NCBI GenBank assembly: GCA_000469685.2
Contig: LS997564.1
Coordinates: 25,478,459 to 25,542,458, forward strand
DNA: 64,000 nt
Origin: Haemonchus contortus
Lineage: Eukaryota > Nematoda > Chromadorea > Rhabditida > Trichostrongylidae
Direction of reading: 5' to 3'
Shown here: positions 12,005 to 24,792 of the stretch, in pieces
How the letters are laid out: the number at the start of each line of letters is the position of its first letter
Position numbering within the stretch: the stretch's first letter is position 1
Notes under the pieces: generated by a model
Database searches by the model: none
Seen by the model: only the letters and a program-made list of their open reading frames with translations
Told to the model about the DNA's origin: nothing
Program-made: the position numbers and the translations under genes

Positions 12005-12248
12005 GAAGTGCTGTAATGACAAGTGGCGCACTATCATAAACACATGGTCACGGGTTCGAATTTCAGATTGATATCCGCCTGAACCAACCAAACCTTTCGT
12101 CTTTCCGAGATTGATCATTTGGCACCAAACTCGTCTGGGAGGATAGAAACACCGAAACCGGCTGGTCACCGCAATTCATTGTGTAGGCCATAAACGCATT
12201 CAATACGCTGAATGCGGGGTGCATCTTTTAAACGAATTGATTGACGGC
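12005..12248 (+). mobile_element. SINE-1, tRNA-derived, copy 1
   Basis: Shares a 240-290-bp sequence with copies at 15.2, 25.4 and 49.1 kb. The head carries a polymerase III B-box match (GGGTTCGAATTTC) preceded by an A-box-like segment (GTAATGACAAGTGG). The body holds the family blocks CCAACCAAACCTTTC, ACTCGTCTGGGAGGATAGAA and GCAATTCATTGTGTAGGCC. The last ten or so bases of the family body are diverged. Non-coding. Confidence 0.75.
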
Positions 12249-12379
12249 AAAAGAGTTCAGACTTTTTTTAGGGCAATAGCCGTGTTTTCGGCTAACAATC
12301 AAAAGTCAAAATTAAATTTATGTGATATTAATGTATATTTCATGACAATATTAAAAGTCGTTTCACGAGCTTTAAGGTT

Positions 12380-12758
12380 TGAAGGCACAGTTCGAGATAT
12401 TTCGGAGTCTGATTCTAGACGGTCAGTGGGAGTCATAAGTGATAACCCAGAGTAGTGAGAAATAGCGAAGAAAACGCGAAGGATGGCGTATGTAGAGAAA
12501 TAAAAGGTCCAAAAATAGTAGAATTAGGGGTTGGACGGGAACGTGACAACAGAAGTATGGGTCTCACAATCAGTGTAAATGACGCTACCTCTACAGCCTC
12601 CACATTGCGGTGAGAACTCGTCTGTCTTTGGGCGTGTACGCTTGCTGAAGCAGTTCTGTGGTCTATTATCCTATCGACAGGCATAACCCTTGACTATCCT
12701 TGGTCACAGGTTCATCCCTGGTAGAAGCCTGGGAAACTATTTTTATTCTAAACCGTGC
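12380..12758 (-). repeat. Family A MITE, internally deleted copy
   Basis: Bounded by GAAGGCACAGTTCGAGAT on the left and CTAAACCGTGCCTTTAG on the right, which are inverted copies of the family A terminus (AAAGGCACAGTTCACGATAA). The interior matches the right half of the longer copy at 18.0-18.6 kb, including GGTTGGACGGGAACGTGAC, but is shortened. Non-coding. Confidence 0.65.
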
Positions 12759-15202
12759 CTTTAGTATAAGACGCTGGCTAAGTAATTGGTGTGGCAAGGG
12801 AGGATGCCACGCACTCGTGTATCCTCGGACTTCTAGAAGAAGGAATACATTCTTTGCAGTATTCGGTATACCCGGAAGGAAAGGTCAGTTCAGGATGTAA
12901 GTTGGACGCCAAAGAAACCCTTGAGATTTTCCGTATACGGCACCGGAATTAGTGAGTGATTGACAGGAATAACATCCTTAACATTAATGATGACGTTTCT
13001 CATCGAATTAATTAGGTTAGCACTGATCTCTGAGAAAATGCCCACATCCTATTAGTAGTGGGCTGACATCCGGACAGTCCTGGGTTGAACGAATGCTTGA
13101 AATGACGTGAGTAACCCGTTTTTAGAATTTCATCTCTGATCGCTGTGGGCTGTACCTGGTTAGAGTTGGGTGAGCAGCGATCGTGAGAAGTGACATTTAA
13201 AGGTATAACAAAAAAGATTTAGAATTCAAGGAGAGACCTCTTTGTTGAAACATCAGGCGAGATAATTACCCCACCATTAAAGTTCTGTTTGGCATAGAAG
13301 CAATGAATGGCTTACAACAAAAAATACCCTGTTTTCAAGTAAGCACATGGACATTACCAAGGTAACCTTGAATTTCCACTCCCGAAGACGCTATTTTGAG
13401 ATGATGGAAAGAAGATATTTTGATGGAGCGATTTCAGAGCTAAGTATATGGCGAGGGTGAAATGTCGCAGTCTAGACCGGGCATAATGAGCGAATAGACT
13501 TCGCAATATGAAATAAGGTGCTCTTTTGAAGAAGAGGGAGATTGAGTCGATTGAAGTTCGTTTCTGTCGTACCTTCTAAAGCTCTCCCACCTTGATGACT
13601 GAAGTGATTGTATCCTCTGAGAATTGTCTGAAGAGCATGCTGTGGAGCACCCAAAAACAGGAAGCTTTACTGTCGGGGCATGAAGCTCGAGCTTCGGACG
13701 AGCTCATAAATTTCAGCTGCTAAACAGCCTCTAGACGTGCCATGCGCTTTTGTTGTAGGGGCCCAAAACTTCATACCGGAAAGCCTCCACCAACGTGCAT
13801 TCTTTACACCGATTAACTGACGTCGTTCCCTTGCCACGTATTGGCAGCACCAGCCACCGATGGAACATGCGCCCTTATGACTGACGCGGCTCTTAACGCA
13901 ATGTGTCGTGCACTGTCAACAGGTAGCCAGCCGTCGGTAGGTTAGTCGGTGGGAACAATGCCCGTCGATGGAGTCTGAAAGCACTCAATGCCTGCTCCAA
14001 TACTCAAGTAAGAAGATCCGTACCACCTTTCTACTGATACTGCTGGGTATCTTCGCAGTTTCCATTGCCATCCTTGTTCTGGTCCCCCGATATATGGTGC
14101 AAAGTCAAGCGTAACTGACGCCAATCTATTTTGGCACACAGTTAATCAAGCTCTAAGGCACTTGCCCTCTCGAACCGATTTGGTTGTTCCCATTCGCTCT
14201 TCCCATGCTAGAATGATTAACAATGACGTCCCGGAAGGATTCTGGGAATAGGGAATAGATTTCAGAGAAAAAGTTAACAAGGATATGAGACAATGGAGTG
14301 GTCTCTGTTCATCTGGCTGCCAGCTAACAGCTCGATCGGTGATCCCACATTTAATTAATATATTTAATTAGCATGACGTCGTCCCGGTCGGATCCCTTCA
14401 GTGTTATCAAATTTCCACGTATTTTCTCCCGTCTGTGGAGAATTCTTGCAAAAGCAATTTTCAGTTTATCGAGACGTTCAATCGCTTTGCAATTCGTTAT
14501 CTACGTTTTTTTCTTCCGGGTTTCATGCCCCTACGATCGATCAGAGCGCATTCATTAAGGGTTTGTAGGTAATTGTGTGGAATTGCTACAATTTTTTTTC
14601 TCGAGAATGACACAAATTGCACTACATGCTACAGCAGGAGTTCTCCATCACAGGGTAAATTGACTACGACGTCGGTGAGAATATCTCCCACTCGAAGATC
14701 CCCTCATCTCAGGTTTTCATGAAAAACTCAGGATGTAGTGGGAAGGTGGGGTGTGGGGCTTGGAGAGAGGCCCCTACACTCCTTTGGGTCTCCGTCCGAT
14801 AAGATACTTTGCTAGAACTACCTTTGCAAGCTTGATTTATTTATTTTACTTATTTATTATACTAATAAGAGCGCGCCATTGACATTGAATGATCTAGTGC
14901 TGCACGTATAACTACGGCGGCTAGCACCAGGTTGAAACAGATTAAAAATCAAGCTGAACAATAGGCAAAAACCAAAGAAAATGTAGAAACAAGTCCAGCA
15001 GTATAGTATAGTCTAGTAGTAGCTTAGTCGGGTAGTCCTGAGAGCTGTCCTATTCACAATGAAGTCCACAACATTTGAGAAGGGCTGGCAATCACGAAAG
15101 TCCCAGATCGATGGTCACCCTTCCAATTCCAAGGCGTTTTCAGGCTAAGGATTCTGAGTACGTTCAGAGATAGGTAGCAGATTTCACCAGCTATCAAGTT
15201 TG
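12759..15202. other. No recognisable gene
   Basis: About 2.4 kb with only short frames. No conserved domain and no plausible exon chain. An AT-only palindrome-like stretch lies at 14352-14372. Confidence 0.45.
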
Positions 15203-15497
15203 AGGGCCGCAGTGATGTAGTGGTAAGTGGAGCACTTCACACACACGTGGTCACAGGCTCGAATTTTGGATAAGTATCCGTCTAAGCCAACCAAGAATTC
15301 CATCCTCTTGGGGTTGGTACCAGACTTGTCTGGGAGGATAAAAGCACTAACTTGTACATCGGCTGGCCAACGCAAGCCATTGTATGGGCCACATAGGCAT
15401 TCAATCCGCCACTACGATTCTGAATGGAAGTCGAGTGCGTGGGCGTTTCCCTCTAACGGGACTGCTCAACGCCTTAGGATATTATCCTCTATCAAGT
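15203..15497 (+). mobile_element. SINE-1, tRNA-derived, copy 2
   Basis: One of the longest copies. An A-box-like GTAGTGGTAAGTGG lies near 15217, and the B-box-like segment GGCTCGAATTTTG near 15257. Body blocks CCAACCAAGAATTCC, CTTGTCTGGGAGGATAAAAG, GCCATTGTATGGGCCACAT and CCACTACGATTCTGAATGG follow in the same order as in the other copies. The frames of 63-96 residues that run across it on both strands are by-products of this repeat. Confidence 0.8.
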
Positions 15498-17981
15498 TTC
15501 GAAGGGAGAAAAGATGAGTGCTGCCGAAAAAGTAAATCAGGGAGGTGCCACATCTATACCAGAAGGCAATATAGCTCCCAGGCTACTTGGATTATCTTTC
15601 GATCCTTTTTTTTGTGATCTGTTCATGGAAACTAATACATACAACAATATTGTGCAAGATGTTTACAGCACGAGAAAAATTATTTGCTGTCTACCCTACA
15701 GTATAGGCCAGTAACTGAAGAACGACTGAACACCAGTCATAGCATTATTTTTGTAACATCAATATTTTTTTTGTTTGAGTGAGAGGGTATATGAATAAAG
15801 TTAGTGCTGTTCCAGTAAGACGAGGCCAGGTCTACGCAGTGGTTGAGCACAAGCTTTTTGGCGTTGTCTATCCCAAAAAAAAATGCCCCAGGCGTTGTCA
15901 CGACCTTGTAGTCTTTCTCTGTCTTATCTGATGAGCAGAACTGCTAAACGGGTGACGGCATCAATCAGTACTCACGTATTACTTTATCCCTTCAGTCGAG
16001 GGTTTTGAGGTGACCGATGGGTGTATCAGTGGAACAATTCCTCTTCAACTGATGAATCAGGTGGTCCAATCTTCCCTAAAAAATTATAGCATTGGACCGC
16101 CACAGTCAGCATTTTTGAAAAATGAGGCTCTCAAGTGGGTGTGGGCAAAACCATAAATTATCTATGCTAACTCATTAGACAAGAAGAACAAACAGTCCGC
16201 ATTCCATAGCCACAATTACTAGCCTCCGAGCCAAAGAGATACGATTGCAAAAGACGTTGAAAAAAAAAAAACTCGGAAATGTTCAGAGGATATAAGGGAT
16301 TTCCCATTGTTTCCCTGATGGAAGCAATATCAGTAGTAACAAGTTGAACCATATTTGTAAGTGTTTTCATTCTATGCTATCGGTGGTTATCATGGGCTAT
16401 CATTGCCTATCATAGGTTACCACTGGTTTCGGAAAACATTTTAGATTTTAGAGTCAATTAAATGATCGGATAGAGCCTGAAACATCTCCATTGGTCCGAA
16501 CTTCTAGTTTTACTTACAGTATGATTGGAAAGTTCTATGTTTCCTCTTATACAAAGAGGCACAAAAATGGAAAAAACTCTACATACTCGAGCAGGACAAT
16601 GAGCCGAAGCTTCAGTTTTGAAAAATCGGGTTGTTGTATTCAACATATTTCGGAAAAGTTGTTGATGTTAGATGGCTTTGGCACTTTTAGTTAATAGAAA
16701 AAGTCGTGTGAACGGTGCCCTCATTAGTGAGGTCCTAAAAATACGACACATAGAGCAACGTACGAAGTTGCCCCTTCCCATATTCGTGAACTTTTGAGCT
16801 CTATACTGCAAGAGGGAAGGTTATCAGAGTTCTTTGTTAGGTTCATCTGAAAATTTTTACATCGAAGAAAAGCAAATATTGCGTATATAAATGTCTAATG
16901 TGGAATTTTCAATAAACTCAGGACCTACAGTCAGGCTCTCCCACATGAGCGTATTACTCGTTGGCGTCCTAATGCTTCATTGTGAATGGTGCAGCCTTGA
17001 TAAAGCTGTCCTAACTCATCCATTTTTGGGTGTGCACGTCATCCAAGTCACTTTAAGAGCCCTCATAGCATCCTATCAAGGTTGTTCTTTTTACCCCGTA
17101 ATGTCCCTCGTTATCCATGGGAGCCACACGTCCATCTTAAGGAAGAATCCAGAGCCAGTTCTCTGTTGAATTGTGCTTTCAAAGAAATTAGAAGCAGTCC
17201 CGGCTTTACATCGATCGACTTTCTTCTCATCTGGTGCCTTAGGGTAAGGCAAGAAGGGAAAAAGAAGAAATATTAAGATTGAATCAGGAAATTCTAATGT
17301 GCACTCTCTCCTCACTATCTGGGAATAACTTAGGACGATTAATTGGTATGGCGGGACTCGTTCGGATGAAGTGCACTGGCTCAATCCACGTCAACAAGCC
17401 CTTTCATTAACTTGGTACATATTCAAACAGTTCTTTTTGACGAACTTGACTGGGACTCCCATAAGAAGACACATCTCAAGGGGACATATCCCCGATCCCA
17501 TCCGTTCCAAGCTTCCTTCGTCACAGCCTCGTCAACATTCAAAGATGCCTGTGCTGTAATGGCAAAAGTACGGCTAAAACTGCTGTCTCTTACAGCAGTC
17601 GTTAGTTCATTCAGATGCTGTCTCCTCCTCTGGGCAGTGCAGCAAAAGTGACCTTATCTGGGCCACCTAATTAACAGATAGAAGCCTTAGTAATTAAGTA
17701 ATTCAGTGTTCATCCTCCTTTTTGTGCCAAGGGATGAATTCAAGTGGAAATCGTTCCCAATGAACTTCAAGTTCAAAGCAAATGGGGAAAGTGAAAATTG
17801 ATGCGAAGTGGAATGACGTTTAATTTGTTAAGTGCTTCGAGATCACTCATATGTATACGGAGAAATGTTCAAGTGACAACTCTCAATCCCTGATGCTTTG
17901 AAAGCTTTCGGGAGATACACCTCTTCAAACTCAGTTCTGAGAAATCACTCACACAAGTGGTGAAAGTGGTGGCCAAGAAGA
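15498..17981. other. No recognisable gene
   Basis: About 2.5 kb of intergenic sequence. The only visible structure is a run of imperfect 10-bp repeats (GGTTATCAT, GGCTATCAT, GCCTATCAT, AGGTTACCAC) at 16386-16427. No coding domain is recognised. Confidence 0.45.
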
Positions 17982-18560
17982 GAGCACAGTTCACGATGAT
18001 TTCGGGGTAACGGGTTTTCAACGATTCATGAAAATAACAGTCTAGAACAGTGCGAAGATAACAAAGAAAACGTAAAAAACGGCGCATTTGAAGAGGGCTT
18101 CAAAAATCACTAAAATTAGAGGTTGGACAAGGATGTGACCACAAAGGTGGCACTGTAAGGACATTTAGTGTCACTGCGTTTAGGTGGCTGTAGTAAGCCG
18201 AAAGTGTTCGAAAATGTTTTCAATCAGTTGATGACCCTGGCACAGACGGTTTTATTCTGCGCTGTTCTCTTATAGTCACAAGGGAGTGAGAGAAGTGTCT
18301 AAAATATAATATCATACGCTACGCCGATCAGCTGATTGATTTTTCAACAAAGTTGCTCCAATACGAACATTGGTGTCCGGCAATTAGATTCCATAGTCTG
18401 CCTAATGGGAGATGTGGCATTCACACGATTCAATCTCTGGCCGCTCGTTGTTTTTTTCAGCCATATAGTCGCATTTGTGGAATAAGAGGGTTTAAGAAGG
18501 AATTCATACTATGGGGAAATGTCAGAAACCATTTTTATCGTGAACTGTGCCTTTCACCTG
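17982..18560 (-). repeat. Family A MITE, near full-length copy
   Basis: Terminal inverted repeats AGCACAGTTCACGATGATTT on the left and AACTGTGCCTTTCAC on the right enclose about 580 bp. Relative to the copies at 20.9 and 39.6 kb it lies in the opposite direction: the block TCAGCTGATTGATTTTTC is the reverse complement of their GAAAAGTCAATCAGCTGA block. Non-coding. Confidence 0.75.
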
Positions 18561-20800
18561 AATTTTTTTCCTAACTCTGGACACTCAGCGCAGCAGAAGT
18601 ACAGCAAGCATCGACAATCGAAGACCTATTTGAGGTGGACGGCTCCTTCTTGGATAGCGGAATGAGTGCTTTTCTTGATTAAAAACATTCTGAGTGTTAG
18701 CTGATGGGATGACGACTATAATGTGACCATCATTCGACTATAGTATGTGTCAAGTAACACCTGCTTCGACTTGGATTGCCATTACCACGCCACCATTCAG
18801 AAGTTAGGGCTACGGTACAGATATTCTGCCGATAAATACAGGGGATTAATTTGGGCCCCAAGAAGGGGAGCGGAGAACAACTGAAAATATTGCATCTACT
18901 ATAAGGTTCTGGGCATCAACGGGTAACGGAACTTCTCCCCTATCGCGGCATTCTCCCTTGCGGCATGCGGCAAATGCCACTGCAATTACCGTACTCCCGC
19001 CAATCGATAGGACGCCGAATTTTTCGTTGATTGCCTTGCTTTTTTATTAGATTTAATCGTTTTTTCTTCTGTTTCTTTTTCGTTTTCGTGTTTATTAGAC
19101 CTAATTAATTAGAATGACCCCTCCTATATAAACGACGATCAATACCGCATTGGAATTGAAAAGAGCGGCCAGGCAATTCAAATAATTAAAGGACTCCCTA
19201 CCTCACAAATAGCGTGCTCCAATCTTCCATCGCAATCCCGCGATAGGCGGCGGGTGCGGCGTCTGCGACGCCGTGTTAGGGGAGAAGTTCCCGGACCCGG
19301 GCATCAACATAGTCTGATGGGGAGACAAGCGAAGCCTGAGCCCTTGTTGCGTTCCGGAAAGCGACAATCATATACCCAACTCCTTGAAGACTCTAGTTCT
19401 TTTCGGTGCATTATGCAGGAGCAACTATATAACGAACTACTCAGTAAAACTAAACCAAAATTGTCGAATCTTTAGAGACGCTCTTCTAAACCCCTCTGTA
19501 CCGTCTACCCGAAGTAATAACTGGAGTTGTACAAGTTGATCAAATAGTTTAGCGACTCTAACGATGATAGTGACGGTTCGTTCAAGAAAGAAACCGATTT
19601 GCTCTTGAACTTAGGAGAATAGGTGTGTGGTTAGCTTAAGGAATAACACCTACTCCTCTATTGTCTTCTCACAGTCTGGAGAGTGTGGAGGGAGGAACTA
19701 TTGTTACAAAAGTAAAACAAAAAAAAGTTTGGAGGTCAAGACAATCTGGGATGGGAGAGTAGAGTATGGGAGAAGCGAATGTAACAAACGAAAATGAAAG
19801 AAACTGCATGGAGGGCAATTACGGACTACTCCTCGGAGAAACAAAGTTGTTATGAAAAGTGTCTGCAGTACTCCGCAATAAAATTGATGTTAATGAGTCA
19901 CCGAATCACCACAGGAGTGAATGGGTAGAGAAAAATCAAGATGACGACATGCTCGCTCAAGCAGCCTTTAGGACGTGAATACGTGCGGTACGTGGGCGGG
20001 CACAGGAGTTCAAGAAGCATTCCTCCGCCATTGAAGCTGCCACCCAAGTAATTATGTGCATAACTTCGAAGCTTTTAACGAGCTGGTCTTTCGAACCATG
20101 AATGAGCGATTTTGTGCTGCTTCACCTGGCCAATTGTCTTGTCGCAGGAGGGAGGATCCATTGAAAGACGTCTAGAATTAGTTCTGAAGAGAAAAAGGAG
20201 ATGAGTGGTCTGGAACCTACGAGAAAGATTTACCAGCTTGTACGAGAGCATTCCGAGGTATCCCGTCAAATTTGCAACCAAGAAACGGAGAGTTTAAATT
20301 CTCTCTCAATACTCGGTGGTGGTGAGAAAGCAGAATCATTGTAGGGGTGAGCGGAAAGGAATAATTGTTAGAGCTCTTCAAAAAAAAAGGGAAAGCTCCA
20401 ATGAAAACAAGGGAGAAGCGGGCAATAAGTGAGGTCCACACGATTTGCATGACCTCCTTGCGTACTCGTGGGCGGGCCACCGGTTGTCATGGGTGCATTT
20501 TTTGATTGAGTTACCCCAGGACAGGAAATCAGACCATCAAGGAATCGACGTTCTCAGAAGGGCGTCCTTAAAGCTCAAGAAATAGAGATTCACAGTCTTG
20601 GAAGTAATCACCAGACTACAACTATTTGTTATCAAGGGCAGAGGTTCCTAGGAAAGTTCTACTTGCAGAATGGTAGTACATGATGGTAGTATGGTACAAA
20701 TAGTATGGTAGTGCCACATGTCTAACAGCCCCGACCTGCTACATTGCTGGAATATGCAAGAAAGGCAACCAATCACTGAATAGTCACCTGACTGGACCAG
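18561..20800. other. No recognisable gene
   Basis: Mostly featureless. Near 19235-19290 is a GC-rich patch with a potential hairpin (GCGGCGTC / GACGCCGT). A TATATAA-like string sits at 19125. No coding region could be tied to them. Confidence 0.45.
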
Positions 20801-20912
20801 AAGTCTTGATTTTGCAGCTTATCACCATTGGGAAGCCGATTGTCTCACTTGTTACTACAATCTGATGCTTGAAAGCCCAGTGCGAAAGGTCCTTGTCTCG
20901 TGATTTCATGGA
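20801..20912 (+). repeat. Dispersed repeat shared with 22690-22805
   Basis: The segment beginning AGTCTTGATTTTGCAG matches 22690-22805 at roughly three quarters of positions, including CCGATT, TACAATCT and GATGCTTGA blocks in order. In the second location it directly precedes the RTE-type endonuclease fragment, so it may be the 5' part of the same element. Confidence 0.55.
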
Positions 20913-20929
20913 TCGTATTTCACTCGAAG

Positions 20930-21845
20930 GCATCGTTCACGGTAAAAACGTTTCCTGAGATTTCCCCATAATATGAATCTGAGGCCCTCTTTCCCCCCTT
21001 ATGCCATATCTGCCATTATTAGCTCGGAAATATCCTGGAGAGAGCCCAAAAGGGGCCGAGATAGCATAGCGTGAATGCATGCACAACCCCCTTCAGTTGA
21101 CCATGAAATCTAATTGACGGGCACCAGTGTTCGCATTGGAGCAACTTTGGTGAAAAGTCAATCAGCTGATCGTCGTAGCGTAAGTTATTACATTTTAAAC
21201 TATTCTATCACACCACTGCTGTGTGACTCGTGACTAATATTGCTCTGAATACTTGTTCTTTTATAGTAACAGTAGAAGAGAGTAGCGCAAAACAAAACCA
21301 CATATGCCTGGATCATTTACTGGTTGGAAAACAATTTTGAAGATTTTTGACTTACTGTGCTCAGTTGTACGCAATGACACCAAAAAACCCTACCATGCAA
21401 CTTTTGTGGTCACATTTGGGGTCACACCCAGAACTGGATGGACGCGGCAAATGTCGTGGCCTTTAGGACGATTTTGACACCTATCATTGTGGCACAAACT
21501 TGAAGTAGAGTACAGTAGCATGGTCAGGTGATCGCACTAATGGACTCTACTTCAAATTTAGGCGCTAAAGTTGTTTAATTCGCCACGAACTAAAAATTTT
21601 TGAAAAACATTGAATTCGCCGCGCGATTTGCCGCGTCCTTCCAGTTCCGAGTGAATGTACCCACACAGGGTCACATTCAAGTCCAAGCCTTTATTTTAGT
21701 AAATACTTTTTTGGAGCCTTTATCTCTCTTAATATCTCTTTTTTTTAGCTTTCTTCTTTCCTTTGCACTATTATTGACTACTGCCTTCATTCACCGTTGA
21801 AAACTGGATACCCTGAAATTAAACTGGAAACTGTGCGCTCAAATT
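20930..21845 (+). repeat. Family A MITE, copy interrupted by a family B MITE
   Basis: Starts with the family A terminus (ATCGTTCACGGTAAAAACG) and ends with a diverged right terminus near 21835 (GGAAACTGTGCGC). Interior blocks CGCATTGGAGCAACTTTGG, GAGAGTAGCGCAAAAC and TGTACGCAATGACACC match the copies at 39.6/45.3 kb. A family B element lies inside at 21416-21668. Without it, the copy has the expected length. Confidence 0.75.
21416..21668. repeat. Family B MITE, copy 2, with 8-bp target duplication
   Basis: The element sits between two copies of GGTCACAT (21408-21415 and 21669-21676) inside a family A MITE whose sequence continues on both sides. The subterminal inverted repeats AACTGGATGGACGCGGCAAA and AACTGGAAGGACGCGGCAAA (read inward from the right) are clear. 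An 8-bp duplication is typical of hAT-superfamily insertion. Non-coding. Confidence 0.75.
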
Positions 21846-21954
21846 AACCAAGAGATCCAAGTTCATAGAGTCCACAGATTGTTACAAAACTATACCATGA
21901 GATAAGGTTGTTTGCGATTCATCAGGTTTCAGATTACAATTTAATGAGATAATT

Positions 21955-22440
21955 GATCACTCTCAATTATCCTCTTACTCCCAATGACGGTTATTTATGT
22001 TCTTTCATCGAAAATCATAACCACCTCGTACGTTCCACATAGATTATGAGAGAACTTTATTGAATTGGAAGTTTTTTGTTTGTTTCAAATCTGCTTGCAC
22101 GTGAATAAATAACGATCGAAATTACGCATGAGTAGTAATGTGAGGATTGAATTATTATATGCTTACCTTACCCTGGCTAATTAGATACACAGCTATGCTG
22201 AGGCTCCCTCACAATATAATCTAACTTCTACTTCAACCTAACACATGCGAGCGGAAAAATGTGAATTCTCAAGTCCCTCATTCAAACAAAAAATGAGCAC
22301 AACAATTTCAGAGCGCAGGCCGCGACAACTTCATGTACCTTTATTGGATGATAAGGCAAGTCGTTGTTGCAGAGCATTGCATCACCAGTGAACACCAACT
22401 TTCACAGATGTGTCCGGATTTCCTAGTGCTAGTAACCCCT
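21955..22440 (+). repeat. 490-bp direct repeat, left copy
   Basis: Aligns almost end to end with 24793-25290, sharing GTTTATGTTCTTTC, TACGTTCCACA, TATGCTTACCTTACCCTGGC and GCTATGCTGAGGCTC. The pair encloses 2.35 kb with the RTE-type relic. No terminal TG...CA or protease/integrase pattern suggests true LTRs. They may be two copies of the element's 3' region. Confidence 0.75.
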
Positions 22441-22605
22441 TTTGTGTCCGATCCCTCATTCAGGAAAAACAGAGATTCTCTTTTTTCCTTTTCTCGAATA
22501 AAAAACTCGACGAAACACCCATGGTGCGGAACGGCGGGAACAGTTTGTAGGCTTAACGCTCATTGATCATTTCTGATTTCTTCTGCTTTCGCTCATTTGT
22601 TATCG

Positions 22606-22688
22606 GGCTCCGTTACCCATTGGTATAAACGCTGTTAACCCCTTGAACTTTGGATCCAGTAACGCGAGTTTTAATCTTGCCGGAACCT
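22606..22688 (+). pseudogene. Decayed tRNA-Gln-like sequence
   Basis: Starts GGCTCCGTTACCC and ends CCGGAACCT. The central part TGAACTTTGGATCCAGTAAC corresponds to the anticodon arm and variable region of the tRNA-Gln-like gene at 26209-26280, with the same unusual CCAGTAACGCGAGTT join. The D arm is expanded and stems are broken, so it is not functional. Confidence 0.65.
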
Positions 22689-22689
22689 G

Positions 22690-22805
22690 ACATCTTGATT
22701 TTGGCAATAGCTGGCCATAAGGGAACCGATTATTTCTCACTAGTTGCTACAATCTAATGCTTGAGAGTGCGATGCGGAACGTTGTTGTATTGTGATTTGA
22801 TGGAT
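22690..22805 (+). repeat. Dispersed repeat, second copy
   Basis: Counterpart of 20801-20912. It ends where the endonuclease-like frame of the RTE relic begins. Confidence 0.5.
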
Positions 22806-24790
22806 GTTTGCGAAACTAGGAGAGCACGCGCAGTGTCAGCGAAGAGGTCAAGCGGTGAAGAAATTCTGCTTTGAGAAGGAGCTGTTAATGCTTCCAGAAC
22901 AGGTGGAACAGTTCCATCGTAAAAGCAAAATTACCCCGTTTGTTATTTCTTGCGATATCCAGTCCCTACGAGTTGCGGTCCTGAAGATCAAGTTGCAAAA
23001 GCTGGGGAGCCGTACGCTCAAAGTTGTACAAGTATACGAACCCACTACATCAGCTTAGTTCTACGGACATGAGCGCTTCTACGAAGAAATAGAGAGGGCT
23101 TTGAAGCTCAAATCGGCGTACAATCTTGCTCAAGGCGCTTTCAGCGCAGTAGTCGGCTCCCTTTTAGGAAGGTACGGCGCAGAAGTAAGGAATGAGGAAT
23201 TGTCTAATCTAGCTCGCGGAACAGCACAAGTTCTAGATAATGAACACCTTCTTCGAGAAAAAAGCCAAGAGTCTTTGGATATGGAGGAGCCCGAACACGA
23301 AAACTTTAAGACAGGTTGACTATGTGCTTACCGATACACCAAGATTGTTTGCCGACGTCCCCGTTATCAGGAAAAGTGTGATTGCAACTGGCTCCGATCA
23401 CCGACTTCTGCGCTCGGTGATCCTCTGTGATGCAAGCAAGAAGGCTAAGGCTTGCACTCGCAAAAAACACTCATATGACGTAGTCAACGCCAACAAGTCT
23501 GCAACGATGATTGCACACCGTCAGACCTACAGATAAATACTGGTAATAGCATCGATGCTGACTACGAAGGTCTAGTGGAGAAAGAAACGCTGGCCGTGTA
23601 GGCATCGAGCACAGCAACAGAACCAGCAAGACAACGGAATATGTCGCCAGAAGCAGTGCAAATAATGAAAGAGAGAGCGCGCATGAAAGCCGAACGACGA
23701 GTGCAAAGCGCGTATTACAGGGAGCTCTGCGAAGCGATTTAGAAAAAGATTAGATACGACTATGAAGACTACAGACAAAAGAAACTCCGCAAAGCAGCTG
23801 AGAGGAGGGTTAGTCTGAAAGCCGAAGAAAGGGATATTTGCCTCAGGCATCACATACCATACCACAGAAATAGAGCTCTTCAACGATCCATGTCAAATAA
23901 AAATATGCAAGGGACAGGAGATACGATTTCTCCGAAGTTGTTTGCACTAACTTTGGAAGCCCTGTTCAATTATGTTGACTAGACCGGAGGTATGGAGATC
24001 GATAGAAAACACCTGCTTCGTCTGCTCCTTGCTGACGATTGCGTCATTTTTGCTTATGATGCCCTCTAAGAGAAACTTGTGCAACAACAGATGAAATCGA
24101 GTGAAATCGGATTCGAAATGAATTTGTCAAAAACGAAGTGGATGCACAACCAGTTCGGTCCTACAGCGACTGTTAAAATAAATGGCGAAACCATCGAGGA
24201 AGTAAAAAAGTTTTAAGTATTCCTGACACCAGCTCAGCTTCAGAGTGGGCAACATCGGAGAGTACAGCACGGGAAAGCAGCTTGGTCTAGCTTCAAGAAA
24301 AGCTCAACGTTACTACTGGACGGAAACCTCCCGATAAAACTGAGAGCGTCTTTGTTTCATTCGACGGTGTTACCCATGTTGTTGTACTGCGCGGAATGCT
24401 GGTCGTCTACGAGGGCAGACGAAGCGAATGATGCAAGGTCAATGGAACGCAGAATTTGCAAATTGTCGCTTCGCGAAAACTTCACAAACACAGAGCTGCG
24501 AAGACGGAGTGGTGTTGATGTTATCCAAGGGATATATAAATGTAAACGGGAATGGGCCGGTCTTCTGGCACGTTCAAAAAATAACCGATGGACTTTCGGG
24601 CTAACGAATTGGATCCCATTAGATCACAAGCGAGCGCCGGGAAGGCCTAAATTGAGGTAGGCCGATCCCATATTGAATATGCTTGGCCATCAGTGAAGAC
24701 AGCTTGCGCAGGACCGCAACGGATAGCTCAAAGTCGAGTTGCGTGGTTGGCAAGTTCGTGTGGACAAGTCGGATACAGGTGATGGAGGTA
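22804..24790 (+). pseudogene. RTE-type non-LTR retrotransposon relic
   Basis: The first part (22804-23530) resembles the apurinic endonuclease domain of RTE-family polyproteins: a VVQVYEPTTSA block (family: VYAPT), FYEEIERALK, TFFEKKAK, IDYVLTD-like VDYVLTDTPRLF, and the catalytic GSDHRLLRS. A linker with DICLRHHIP-like text follows at 23830. At 24000-24090 the reverse transcriptase keeps only LLLADDCVIFAYD, then LEMNLSKTKWM-like text. The C-terminal part (24352-24790) is well preserved (LLYCAECWSS, RRICKLSLRENF, WTFGLTNWIPLDHKRAPGRP). Much of the palm domain is deleted, and frameshifts and stops interrupt the rest. The element is dead. Confidence 0.85.
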
Positions 24791-24792
24791 AA

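Noticed and set aside
16386..16427. CRISPR-like array of 10-bp repeats
   Set aside because: Units are short, imperfect and without spacers, and the genome is eukaryotic.
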